A DNA stretch of 27,570 nt from a virus: the IMG/VR virus record IMGVR_UViG_3300044647_003122, positions 1-27,570 of that record. One strand, written 5' to 3'. The translations under genes were made by a program, and so were the position numbers. The notes below the pieces were generated by a model. The model was given only the letters and a program-made list of their open reading frames with translations. It made no database searches and was not told the DNA's origin. This document shows, piece by piece, positions 21,650-27,570 of the stretch (the stretch's first letter is position 1; the number at the start of each line of letters is the position of its first letter).

Positions 21650-23235
21650 GCGTTGGGATCGTTAAGCGTGATGGCGGGCTCCATCGGCTGGCCGACCTCG
21701 ACGTCGGGATTGAAGATGGCCGTGGGCGGCACGCCGGTTTCGGTGGCGATGCGTTCGCGGAGCAGCCAGTCGTTGGCCCGGCGGCGGAGCAGTTCCTCGG
21801 CGGTGCTGCCGTCTTCCTCGGCGATCTCGCTGAGCGAACGCAGGCCCATGGCGACGTCGGCGCGGCGGTTCTGGCTGTCGCGGCCGATGTCCACGCTGGG
21901 CTTGCTGGGCAGCGTGAAGGCGAGGTTCCACCAATCCCGCGTGAAGGGCAGCGCGCCCGTGCCCAGGAAGGCGCCGGTCGCGTAGAGCACGGCGGACAGC
22001 AGCGGCGTCCAGAGGGCGTCCTGCCGCTGGGCGACGCTGCGCTGGATCTGGCCCATGACCGAGCGCACGGCCGCGCCGCCGATCTTGCTCATGTCGTGCA
22101 TGTCAATCGGCCAGCCGAGGCCGCGATGCGCGCTGCGGGCAATGTGATCGAGGAAGTCGGCCAAATCGCGGTTCGGCCGCTCGGGCTGGAAGGCTTCGAG
22201 CTTGTGCCCGGCGTTCGCCTTGAAGTAACGGATCAGGCCGGCGGAGATGACTTTGTTGCGCGTGTCGATGTCGTCGAGGGACGTCACGCCGGAGCCGGCG
22301 GCGAGGTGCGCGTTCGGCAGGCCGGCGCGGCCGGATTCGTTGCTCTCGATCATGGCCACGCGGGCGGTGGCCTTCGTGGCGATCTTCTCGGCCTCGCGGA
22401 TTTCGCTGAGGTCATACCAATCGAGGATGCCGTAGATCAGGCTCGGGATGCCGCGGCCTTGCGAATACCATTCGGGATCGAAGCCATGAATCACGGACTC
22501 GGCCGGCAGGAACTGGTATTGGTCGCGGACGCGGGCGCTGTAGGGCAGCAGGAAGGCGTCCGGCTGGACGAGATTATACGCCAGAGGGCGCATGAAGTCG
22601 TCGTAGACGATGCCGTTGAGGAAGATGCTGCCGGCCTTGAGCAGGCGGCCATTCGGCAGGCGCACGTCGAGCGGCAGGAGCGTTTCGCCCCAGGGCGAGC
22701 CGACGCGGTGCGCCTCCAGGAATTGCAGGCGCGGTTCGCCGGCCTCGTTCTTCGTGAGCAGGATGAAGAAGTCGCCGTCGGTGTCGAAACACTTGCAGGC
22801 GATGTGCGCGTTGCGGGCGAGCGAGAAGGGCCGGCCGCGCAGGTCGCAGTTTTCGGTCCAGCGCGACATGGTCGCATTGAAGGCGTCGGCGAAGGTCTTG
22901 TCGGCGCCGAGATAGACGGGGCGCCAGGCCGAGCCGATGGTGTAATCGGCCTTCTCCTTGACCGCGCCGCGGACCTGTCCGTTGCTGGTGTAGATGTAGC
23001 GGCCATCGGAGACCATCGCCCGATGGCGGAATTGCGTGACGAGCCGGGCGATGTCGCGGCCGACCTCAGGCCGCCAGCCGCGTTGCGTGCCGTCCTGGCT
23101 GCCCGGGTAAAGGAACTGCCCGACGCCGCCGGTATTGCTGCCATCGGTGGCGACCGCCTGAATCCGGCCGGCGCCGCGATTCCCCCGCGGGGAGGCAACG
23201 CGGCGCGGACGGGCGGCGGACTTCGGCGACGACAT
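21646..23235 (-). CDS. Portal protein, lambda gpB-like (529 aa)
   Basis: The portal forms the dodecameric DNA channel at one head vertex. Features of the lambda-type family are visible: an Arg-rich N-terminus, RGWRPEVGRDIARLVTQFRH, AVKEKADYTIGSAWRPVYLG, DGDFFILLTKNEAGEPRLQF, VIHGFDPEWYSQGRGIPSLI and LAAGSGVTSLDDIDTRNK. 529 residues is a normal length. It lies between the gpW-like and protease genes as in lambda-like head operons. The start at 23235 is 22 bases after a CACCATGGACGGC box. About 246 bases of repeat-rich DNA separate it from the upstream gene. Confidence 0.92.
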   Translation of the reverse strand: MSSPKSAARPRRVASPRGNRGAGRIQAVATDGSNTGGVGQFLYPGSQDGTQRGWRPEVGRDIARLVTQFRHRAMVSDGRYIYTSNGQVRGAVKEKADYTIGSAWRPVYLGADKTFADAFNATMSRWTENCDLRGRPFSLARNAHIACKCFDTDGDFFILLTKNEAGEPRLQFLEAHRVGSPWGETLLPLDVRLPNGRLLKAGSIFLNGIVYDDFMRPLAYNLVQPDAFLLPYSARVRDQYQFLPAESVIHGFDPEWYSQGRGIPSLIYGILDWYDLSEIREAEKIATKATARVAMIESNESGRAGLPNAHLAAGSGVTSLDDIDTRNKVISAGLIRYFKANAGHKLEAFQPERPNRDLADFLDHIARSAHRGLGWPIDMHDMSKIGGAAVRSVMGQIQRSVAQRQDALWTPLLSAVLYATGAFLGTGALPFTRDWWNLAFTLPSKPSVDIGRDSQNRRADVAMGLRSLSEIAEEDGSTAEELLRRRANDWLLRERIATETGVPPTAIFNPDVEVGQPMEPAITLNDPNA

Positions 23236-23248
23236 GCCTAGCGCGGCG

Positions 23249-23262
23249 GCCGTCCATGGTGG
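23249..23262 (-). promoter_or_regulatory. CACCATGGACGGC box, copy 5 (before the portal gene)
   Basis: The minus strand reads CCACCATGGACGGC, then a nine-base spacer, AGGC and the portal ATG, with the same 22-base spacing as copies 3 and 6. Confidence 0.62.
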
Positions 23263-23283
23263 AAAGGGGCGAAGACCGGATCA

Positions 23284-23469
23284 ATCTGGAAGGCAGGAAG
23301 GCAGGAAGGGAAACCAAATTTTCCCGCGCTGTTGTTACGCCGACGGGTAGCGGCCGGGGTTTACTTTTACCCGACTGCGCAGACTTCGGGCACGTTCCCC
23401 TGTCTGCTCATTTGCCCGGGTTACGGGCAAGGCTTTCTATGTTCCTGCTTTCCTGCCTTCCAAATTCAT
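23284..23469 (-). repeat. Element B pair with 130-bp palindromic insert (portal leader)
   Basis: The stretch between the gpW-like and portal genes holds an element B pair: purine arm 23441..23469 and inverted pyrimidine arm 23284..23309. Between them are about 130 bases with no substantial gene. The insert has its own palindromes, including TTGCCCG (23412..23418) paired with CGGGCAA (23424..23430), and CGGGTA (23344..23349) with TACCCG (23368..23373). It may be a regulatory leader for the portal gene, or the remnant of a lost cassette. Confidence 0.7.
23437..23469 (-). CDS. Possible 10-residue leader peptide MNLEGRKAGT
   Basis: This is an 11-codon frame (MNLEGRKAGT then TAG) encoded by an element B purine arm. 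GGAGGAA lies directly in front of the ATG. It begins 12 bases after the stop of the gpW-like gene. Translation is unproven. Support comes from the same peptide start in three other copies of the element. Confidence 0.35.
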   Translation of the reverse strand: MNLEGRKAGT

Positions 23470-23481
23470 TTCCTCCGGTTG

Positions 23482-23754
23482 TTACCTTGCCGAGAAGACC
23501 TGTTCGTTGGGCATGACCAGGGCGTCGTCATCGACCCATGCGAGGGCTTCCTGGAGGGCGGCGATTTCCTCGGCGACGGTCATGCCGCCGCGGGGATCGT
23601 ATTGCCAGGCCTTGCCGTTCACGCTGGCGCTGGTGATCTGGCCTTCGCCGGGCGTCCGCGCGATCAGGTAAGCCTTGAGGGTCGCGAGCCGGGTGTTGAT
23701 CTCGGTCGCGGTCCACCCGAGGAACGGACCCGCGGGAACGGTAGCCAATGCCAT
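23482..23754 (-). CDS. gpW-like head-tail joining protein (90 aa)
   Basis: This is a small helix-strand-helix protein (TATEINTRLATLKAYLIART, EIAALQEALAWVDDD) between the terminase and portal genes, the exact position of lambda gpW. The central SASVNGKAWQYDPRGGMTVA is similar to the turn region of gpW-family joining proteins. It probably plugs the portal after packaging. The start is 22 bases after box copy 6 and downstream of element A copy 3. At 90 residues it is slightly longer than lambda gpW (68). Confidence 0.75.
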   Translation of the reverse strand: MALATVPAGPFLGWTATEINTRLATLKAYLIARTPGEGQITSASVNGKAWQYDPRGGMTVAEEIAALQEALAWVDDDALVMPNEQVFSAR

Positions 23755-23767
23755 GCCCTACGCGCCC

Positions 23768-23781
23768 GCCGTCCATGGTGG
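23768..23781 (-). promoter_or_regulatory. CACCATGGACGGC box, copy 6
   Basis: The minus strand reads CCACCATGGACGGC, followed by GGGCGCGTA, GGGC and the ATG of the gpW-like gene at 23754. It lies directly after the element A hairpin at 23795..23883. Confidence 0.62.
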
Positions 23782-23794
23782 CCGCCAAGCGGCC

Positions 23795-23883
23795 TGAAGG
23801 CAGAAGGGGGAATGAAGAATGCAGAAACCCCGGCAGGCCGGCCCCATCTTTATTCTTCATTCTGCATTCTGCATTCTTCATTC
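23795..23883 (-). repeat. Element A hairpin, copy 3
   Basis: On the minus strand the purine arm GAATGAAGAATGCAGAATG and onward starts at the terminase stop codon, which is the TGA within GAATGAAGAATG. A centre GGCCGGCCTGCCGGGG and the arm TTTCTGCATTCTTCATTC follow. It is the closest match to copy 2 at 15969..16041. Confidence 0.78.
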
Positions 23884-25644
23884 CTCACTCTCCGCCGTGC
23901 TGGTGGCCGTCAGCAGGCCGCACATGCTGGCGCTGATCACCTGGCCGCATTCCATGTCGAAGGCGTGGTTGTCCGGGCGCAGCTTCTTCCATTCGTAGAA
24001 CCAGCCGTTGTTCTTCGGGTGGCGCTTGCGGATCTTGGCCTCGGCGTAGGCTTGTTCGACGTATTCGCTGGGCGCGTTGCGGGCAATGGTCCAGAGCGGT
24101 TTGCCGTCGGCGCTGCGGGCCTGCCGGAGCGTGTCGAGCCGGTCCTTGGCGCCTTCGGACGCGTAATGGAAACCGACGCACCATTGCATGCCCTGATTCG
24201 ACCGGCCGAGGAAGGGGTCGATGGTGCGCGGCTCGCCGAAGATGCGGCGCACGCCGTCGTGATGCGGGAAGGCCCGGGCCGAGACGCCGTTCGCGCAGAG
24301 GAAATGGTAGGCGGTGCAGATCTGGTGCACGAGGTCGGCGTTGTAGGCCTCGTCGAGCACGACGTGATTCGGCGGGATGCCGAGGCGGTTGCGCAGGGCC
24401 TCGATCTGGCTGCCTTCCCAGAGGCGCTCGAAGTGCAGCAGGCGGCTTTGCGCGTTGGGGCTCCATTGCCGGGCGACGGCCCAGAAGTGATCGCGCTGCA
24501 CGTCGACCCAGAGGAAACGCATCGGCGCGCCGTCGGCCATCTTGCCCTCGTCGGCCCACGGATCACCGAGGTCGTAGTCGCCCACGGGCAGGTCGTTCGT
24601 GCGGCGCGTGACCTTCATGGGATCCCACGACTCGACGCGTTTCTTGCGGTAGAAGTCCTCGGTGGCCTCCAGGCTGCCGCGGCGTTTGGCGTTGCAGGCC
24701 GCCAGCCATTCGCCGACGAGCTGGCGCCAGTCGCGCATGAGGAAGGCGTTGCCGCGCCAGAAGTGGACCTGTGGGTCGGGCGCGGGATTGCCCTGCACGT
24801 AGCCGGCGCCGCGGGCAGGGTCGTTGAGTTCGCGCAGGGTCTTGGGATCGTAGAGCGTGACCTGATTGCACGCGGGGCAATGCCAGCGGGCGGTGAGCTT
24901 GGCGACCTCGATCTTCCAGGAGCCGTCGGGCTCGCGGGTGTGCTCGTCGCTGTCCCACTTGATGCCGCCGGGCGAATCGGGTTCGCCGAATTCCAGCGGC
25001 ACGCGCTCGCGGCAATGCAGGCAGACGACGTGCCAGTTCATCTGACTCGACGTGCGCCAGAGCACATCGACCTCGTCGTCGACGCTCGGGGCGGTCGTGG
25101 CGAGGATGATCTGGCGCTGCCATTGGTAGGAATCGGACCGGGCGATGATCTCGGGGATCCAGCCGGGCTCGAATTGCCAGGGCTCGTCGAGGTAGATGGT
25201 GCGGCCGGAGCGGCTGTTGCGATGGTTGCGATTTTCGGCGCCGAGCAGACTGAAGGGCGCGTCGATGGCCTTCCAGATCTGCTTGCCGCCGCGCGCATCG
25301 GGATCGTGCGGGAAGTGGGCCATGACGGCGGGCACGCTGTCGCGCAGGGGGCAGAGCTTTTCGTCGGCGAGATCGGCGGCGTCCTTGCCGTTCAGGCAGT
25401 AGAAGAGCTGGCGGCCGGGCTCGACGGCGATGTTGCGGAGCGCGCGCATCTGGAGAAACAGGGTCTTGAAGACCTGCGGCGGGAACATGAGGCCGAACGT
25501 GCAGCCGCGCCGGCGGTCGACCTCGCGGGCAATGGGCCCGAGCCAGGGGAAGTCGGCCGCCCGAAACGCGCCGTCGCCGACACGGAGGTTGCGCTCGGCC
25601 CATTCGAGGGTGCCAATGAAGCGGGGCGGAGGAAGCGAGGACAT
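23878..25644 (-). CDS. Terminase large subunit, GpA-like (588 aa)
   Basis: This is the ATP-driven DNA packaging motor and nuclease. Residues of about 53 to 61, MFPPQVFKT, form the Walker A-like loop of GpA-type terminases, with the usual Gly before KT replaced by Phe. IYLDE (about 150 to 154) is Walker B. Two CxxC pairs, CLHC (208 to 211) and CPAC (256 to 259), form a zinc-knuckle region. The nuclease-side strand LWVDVQRDHFW and the C-terminal segment YEWKKLRPDNHAFDMECGQV are typical of the family. It precedes the gpW-like and portal genes. No clear small subunit is adjacent. Confidence 0.93.
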   Translation of the reverse strand: MSSLPPPRFIGTLEWAERNLRVGDGAFRAADFPWLGPIAREVDRRRGCTFGLMFPPQVFKTLFLQMRALRNIAVEPGRQLFYCLNGKDAADLADEKLCPLRDSVPAVMAHFPHDPDARGGKQIWKAIDAPFSLLGAENRNHRNSRSGRTIYLDEPWQFEPGWIPEIIARSDSYQWQRQIILATTAPSVDDEVDVLWRTSSQMNWHVVCLHCRERVPLEFGEPDSPGGIKWDSDEHTREPDGSWKIEVAKLTARWHCPACNQVTLYDPKTLRELNDPARGAGYVQGNPAPDPQVHFWRGNAFLMRDWRQLVGEWLAACNAKRRGSLEATEDFYRKKRVESWDPMKVTRRTNDLPVGDYDLGDPWADEGKMADGAPMRFLWVDVQRDHFWAVARQWSPNAQSRLLHFERLWEGSQIEALRNRLGIPPNHVVLDEAYNADLVHQICTAYHFLCANGVSARAFPHHDGVRRIFGEPRTIDPFLGRSNQGMQWCVGFHYASEGAKDRLDTLRQARSADGKPLWTIARNAPSEYVEQAYAEAKIRKRHPKNNGWFYEWKKLRPDNHAFDMECGQVISASMCGLLTATSTAESEE

Positions 25645-25646
25645 TG

Positions 25647-25671
25647 AATTTGGAAGGCAGGAAATCAGGAA
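25647..25671 (-). repeat. Element B pyrimidine arm, 3' flank of the 85-residue gene
   Basis: The forward strand reads AATTTGGAAGGCAGGAAATC and onward. It is the inverted partner of the arm at 25928..25957, and supplies the stop codon (TGA in TTCCTGATTTCC on the minus strand) of the gene between them. Confidence 0.68.
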
Positions 25672-25922
25672 TCTGAGGCAGGGAGCGGGGAGCTAGGAGC
25701 GGGGAGACCAACAGCGAAGACGCGAAGGCGCGAAAAGGACGAATTCTTCATGCGGCGGCGCCATTTGTTGATGCGGCGGGCAAAGGGTCGGTTAACCTCA
25801 CGTTCCCACCGCTTGGCCAGACTGATGTCGTTGGCGAGGTCGAGGCCGGTGACGCTGTCCCAGTCGATGTTGGCATCCGTCGCCTTCGGAGCGGTGCGGA
25901 AGAATTCAAGCTGTGCCGTCAT
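25665..25922 (-). CDS. Small unknown protein with a repeat-encoded tail (85 aa)
   Basis: The first 58 residues (MTAQLEFFRTAPKATDANID, DLANDISLAKRWEREVNRPF, INKWRRRM) are helical and basic. The remaining residues, NSSFSRLRVFAVGLPAPSSP and onward, are encoded by elements C and B and a tandem direct repeat. AGGAA lies eight bases before the ATG. The start overlaps the stop of the MNLEGRKTGTDA leader frame (ATGA). It is immediately upstream of the terminase large subunit, a common place for a small terminase subunit, but it is shorter than usual, so the function is open. Confidence 0.55.
   Translation of the reverse strand: MTAQLEFFRTAPKATDANIDWDSVTGLDLANDISLAKRWEREVNRPFARRINKWRRRMKNSSFSRLRVFAVGLPAPSSPLPASDS
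25682..25706. repeat. Tandem GGAGCGGGGAG direct repeat
   Basis: Two perfect 11-base copies, GGAGCGGGGAG, are separated by CTA. The repeat lies inside the repeat-derived 3' end of the 85-residue frame, between element B and element C arms. Confidence 0.75.
25710..25735. repeat. Element C, copy 2
   Basis: The forward strand reads AACAGCGAAGACGCGAAGGC and then GCGAAA. It encodes part of the C-terminus (RLRVFAV) of the 85-residue frame on the minus strand. Confidence 0.72.
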
Positions 25923-25957
25923 GCGTCGGTTCCTGTTTTCCTGCCTTCCAGATTCAT
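25919..25957 (-). CDS. Possible 12-residue leader peptide MNLEGRKTGTDA
   Basis: The ATG at 25957 overlaps the methyltransferase stop (TGATG). The 12-codon frame ends in a TGA that overlaps the ATG of the 85-residue gene (ATGA). It is encoded by an element B purine arm. Such perfect coupling at both ends is suggestive, but translation is not shown. Confidence 0.4.
   Translation of the reverse strand: MNLEGRKTGTDA
25928..25957 (-). repeat. Element B purine arm, 5' flank of the 85-residue gene
   Basis: On the minus strand it reads ATGAATCTGGAAGGCAGG and onward. It starts at the methyltransferase stop codon. Its inverted partner is at 25647..25671. Confidence 0.7.
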
Positions 25958-26826
25958 CAAAGCGGGAATCCCGGAGTCGTGGCGGCGAGGCGGGCGCGGG
26001 CCTGGGCGACGTAGGCGGGATTGAGTTCGAGGCCGATGGCGCGCCGGCCGTGGGCGTAGGCGACCGCCAGGGTCGTGCCGGTGCCGCAGAAGGGATCAAG
26101 CACGAGGTCGCCGGGGCGCGTGCCGGCGAGGATGCAGCGTTGCGCGAGGGCGCGGGGCATGATGGCCGGGTGCCGGGCGTAGGCGGCGGAGTCCTGATCG
26201 GGCGCGAGGGCCCATTGGTTGCGGCCATTGCGCCGGCCGCCGAGGTCGTCGGGTTCGCTGAGGGCCGCGGCGTCGAAGTAGTAGCCGGGGCCGCAACTGA
26301 AGAGGAAGACGCGCTCGTCGGTGCGCGTGGGCCGGTCGGTTGGGTTTTCGATGAGGCCGCGGGTTTTGGTCCAGACGATTTCGCTGCGGCAGGTGAAGCC
26401 CTGGGCGAGCATCGCCAGGAGGAAGCGCGAGGGCAGGCCGAGCAGGGTCTTTTCCGGCAGGGACTTGTCGCGGATGCCCCAGTCGGCATCGTTCATGACG
26501 TCGGCGAGGTTGATCCAGAGGGTGCTTTGCGGGGTGAGGCAGGTGTCGCGGAGCAGGGCGAACAGGCGGGCAAGGCGCTGGGCGTAGGCGTCGGGCGTGG
26601 ATTCCCAGCCGATTTCGCAGACCGCGGCGTTGGTGTAACGATGGACTGACCAATAGGGCGGGCTGGTGACGATGGCCTGCACGGGCGCCCGGGCGGCGAG
26701 GCCGAACAGGACGGCGGTTTCCTCACACGAATCAGACCAGACCTCGGGCACGGGCATGGCCCGGCGCGGGGCCTCGGCCGGCGCGCTGGCGACAGGCTCG
26801 GGGGCAAGTTCGGGGAAGAGGGTCAT
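25957..26826 (-). CDS. Beta-class DNA methyltransferase (289 aa)
   Basis: The catalytic motif VTSPPYWSV (SPPY at 55 to 58) precedes the AdoMet-binding motif LDPFCGTGTTLAVAY near residue 245, the beta-class order used by cytosine-N4 and adenine-N6 enzymes. Between them are STLWINLADVMNDADWG and FTCRSEIVWTKTRGLIENP, typical for the family. The ATG at 26826 (MTLFPELAPEPVAS) is preferred to the longer frame, whose extra codons come from elements B and C. There is no adjacent restriction gene, so it is probably an orphan enzyme that protects phage DNA or a regulator. Confidence 0.9.
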   Translation of the reverse strand: MTLFPELAPEPVASAPAEAPRRAMPVPEVWSDSCEETAVLFGLAARAPVQAIVTSPPYWSVHRYTNAAVCEIGWESTPDAYAQRLARLFALLRDTCLTPQSTLWINLADVMNDADWGIRDKSLPEKTLLGLPSRFLLAMLAQGFTCRSEIVWTKTRGLIENPTDRPTRTDERVFLFSCGPGYYFDAAALSEPDDLGGRRNGRNQWALAPDQDSAAYARHPAIMPRALAQRCILAGTRPGDLVLDPFCGTGTTLAVAYAHGRRAIGLELNPAYVAQARARLAATTPGFPL

Positions 26827-26833
26827 GGATTTT

Positions 26834-26885
26834 GAACAGCGAAGACGCGAAGGCGCGAAGAATTTGGAAGGCAGGAAATCAGGAA
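26834..26885. repeat. Element C copy 3 plus element B arm (left composite arm)
   Basis: Element C (26834..26860, GAACAGCGAAGACGCGAAGG and onward) is followed by a B arm (26861..26885, AATTTGGAAGGCAGGAAATC and onward). With 27151..27213 it forms a nested inverted repeat around the 103-residue gene. Confidence 0.72.
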
Positions 26886-27190
26886 ACGGCCCAAGGTTGG
26901 TCGCCCGGGCCAATGTAGATTTGTTGCGCATCTTCAATGGTCTTGTGCTCCCGGCAAACGATGGAATCCATTTCATTCCTTAGCTGCAACAGGGCCGAGT
27001 GAGCTGCGTTCGCGCGAAGGCCGCCGAGTTCGGAACTTTTCCACAAACCGAAAGCCCAAAGAAACACGATTGCTTCGTTTGCCGTCCTCAGGGCGCGACC
27101 AAGTTCCCGGTGTTGCTCCAGCGTGAGTTGGGGCGGCCTTCTGCTTTTGCTTTTCCTGCATTCCTGCTTTCCAGATTGTTTTGCCTTCAT
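26879..27190 (-). CDS. Small unknown protein between inverted repeat arms (103 aa)
   Basis: The start at 27190 gives MKAKQSGKQECRKSKSRR, in which residues 5 to 16 are encoded by a diverged element B purine arm. The native-looking part follows: LTLEQHRELGRALRTANEAI, then VFLWAFGLWKSSELGGLRAN and an amphipathic helix LLQLRNEMDSIV. There is a weakly hydrophobic segment but no clear transmembrane helix. The stop is the TGA inside the pyrimidine arm (TTTCCTGATTTCC). I recognise no family. It is flanked on both sides by the B and C arms. Confidence 0.6.
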   Translation of the reverse strand: MKAKQSGKQECRKSKSRRPPQLTLEQHRELGRALRTANEAIVFLWAFGLWKSSELGGLRANAAHSALLQLRNEMDSIVCREHKTIEDAQQIYIGPGDQPWAVS

Positions 27191-27213
27191 GCCGTTCGCG
27201 TCTTCGCTGTTTA
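27151..27213. repeat. Element B arm plus element C (right composite arm)
   Basis: A B arm (27151..27178, TTTTCCTGCATTCCTGC and onward) is followed by an inverted element C (27193..27213, CGTTCGCGTCTTCGCTG and onward). Both are inverted relative to 26834..26885. Confidence 0.68.
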
Positions 27214-27570
27214 TATCGGCTCTTGCGCCGGGGTGATGGCGCGGAGGTTTTGGCGGAGGCGAAAGACTTCGCCGTGACTGACGCCGAAGATCTTGGCGAG
27301 GGAGCGGGTGCTGTAGGCGTGCTGGCCGTGGGGCACGAATTCGGCCAGGGCGATGGCGGCGCGGAGGCCAACGCGGCGTTCGCTGGTCTCGGCTTCGGTC
27401 TCGGCGGGGCGGCTGGCGCCCCGGCCGGTGGCGCGGTAGTCGGCCGGGCGGGCGCCGCCGATCCAGAGGAGGACGCGCTCCAGAACGGTCCACTCGGCCG
27501 CGGAGTCGGCGTGCTGGCGGCTGAGGTGCCACACGAACAGCCGGCGGGTGTCCTCGGGGCTGACGGCGCG
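27211..27570 (-). CDS. HTH-containing protein, partial at its N-terminus
   Basis: The frame is open to the window edge (RAVSPEDTRRLFVWHLSRQH), so the start lies beyond 27570. A GTG at 27534 is possible but unlikely. The C-terminal part has TRSLAKIFGVSHGEVFRLRQ, a helix-turn-helix pattern of the kind found in phage transcription regulators and DNA-binding small subunits. The central region includes WTVLERVLLWIGG and VGLRAAIALAEFVPHGQ. It may be a regulator of the late operon or a terminase small subunit-like protein. Only 119 codons are visible. Confidence 0.6.
   Translation of the reverse strand, partial: RAVSPEDTRRLFVWHLSRQHADSAAEWTVLERVLLWIGGARPADYRATGRGASRPAETEAETSERRVGLRAAIALAEFVPHGQHAYSTRSLAKIFGVSHGEVFRLRQNLRAITPAQEPI

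Noticed and set aside
19325-21985. 886-residue plus-strand open frame across the capsid, scaffold, protease and portal genes
   Set aside because: It is antisense to well-recognised genes and has the Gly/Arg/Ala-rich low-complexity composition of a GC-rich shadow frame.
23768-23781. Resemblance of the box flank GCGGCCACCATGG to a eukaryotic Kozak sequence
   Set aside because: The setting is a phage operon with bacterial overlaps; the similarity is coincidental and does not imply eukaryotic origin.
23332-25647. 771-residue plus-strand open frame opposite the terminase gene
   Set aside because: It is the antisense shadow of a clear terminase with no domain of its own.

Overview
The window is almost entirely one head-to-tail set of bacteriophage late genes, all on the minus strand. 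Transcription runs from about 27570 down to about 120. The DNA is GC-rich, with very few non-coding stretches and many ATGA, TGATG and TAATG start/stop overlaps. The packaging and head genes are lambda-like (GpA-type terminase large subunit, gpW-like protein, lambda-type portal, S49 protease, scaffold-like protein, major capsid protein). With a tail tube and tape measure protein, they indicate a long-tailed, probably siphovirus-like phage or prophage. At the extreme left (7..51) is the 3' half of a tRNA-Val(GAC) gene with no matching 5' half, as left by integration into a tRNA gene. I therefore read the window as the late half of a prophage whose late operon ends at the attachment site. No integrase is in view. 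The host is uncertain. The GC-rich coding and the short 'GAAGGCAGAA' / 'GGAAGGCAGGAA' / 'GCGAAGACGCGAAG' repeats suggest a Verrucomicrobiota- or Planctomycetota-like bacterium, but this is an impression and not proof.

Layout in transcription order. 27570..25665: partial HTH protein, two small unknown genes and a beta-class DNA methyltransferase. 25644..18873: packaging and head (TerL, gpW-like, portal, S49 protease, scaffold, capsid, Bbp16-like protein). 18840..18807: terminator-like hairpin. 18770..17219: a glycosyltransferase and a complete SSB gene inside the head region. 17182..16042: head-tail connectors. 15928..10875: a small virion-type protein, a 1216-residue protein of unknown function, a Cys-rich mini-protein and a second methyltransferase with a poly-Cys tract. 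10763..5550: a 1214-residue tailspike-like protein with a signal peptide, a papain-like protein, an embedded Rz1-like lipoprotein and two further exported proteins. 5548..4250: holin/spanin-like small membrane proteins. 4174..120: a truncated gene, tail terminator-like, tail tube, putative chaperone, tape measure, and two terminal genes.

The most unusual signal is a set of repeated intergenic modules. Element B is a purine arm that encodes a short peptide starting MNLEGRKAG. It begins at or just after the stop codon of the upstream gene, and an inverted pyrimidine arm follows, either directly (empty form) or after a complete gene (loaded form). Element A is a hairpin of GAAGGCAGAA-type repeats. 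A box, CACCATGGACGGC, lies about 22 nt before several start codons. Together they look like a modular system of gene cassettes and translation-initiation regions spread through the late operon.
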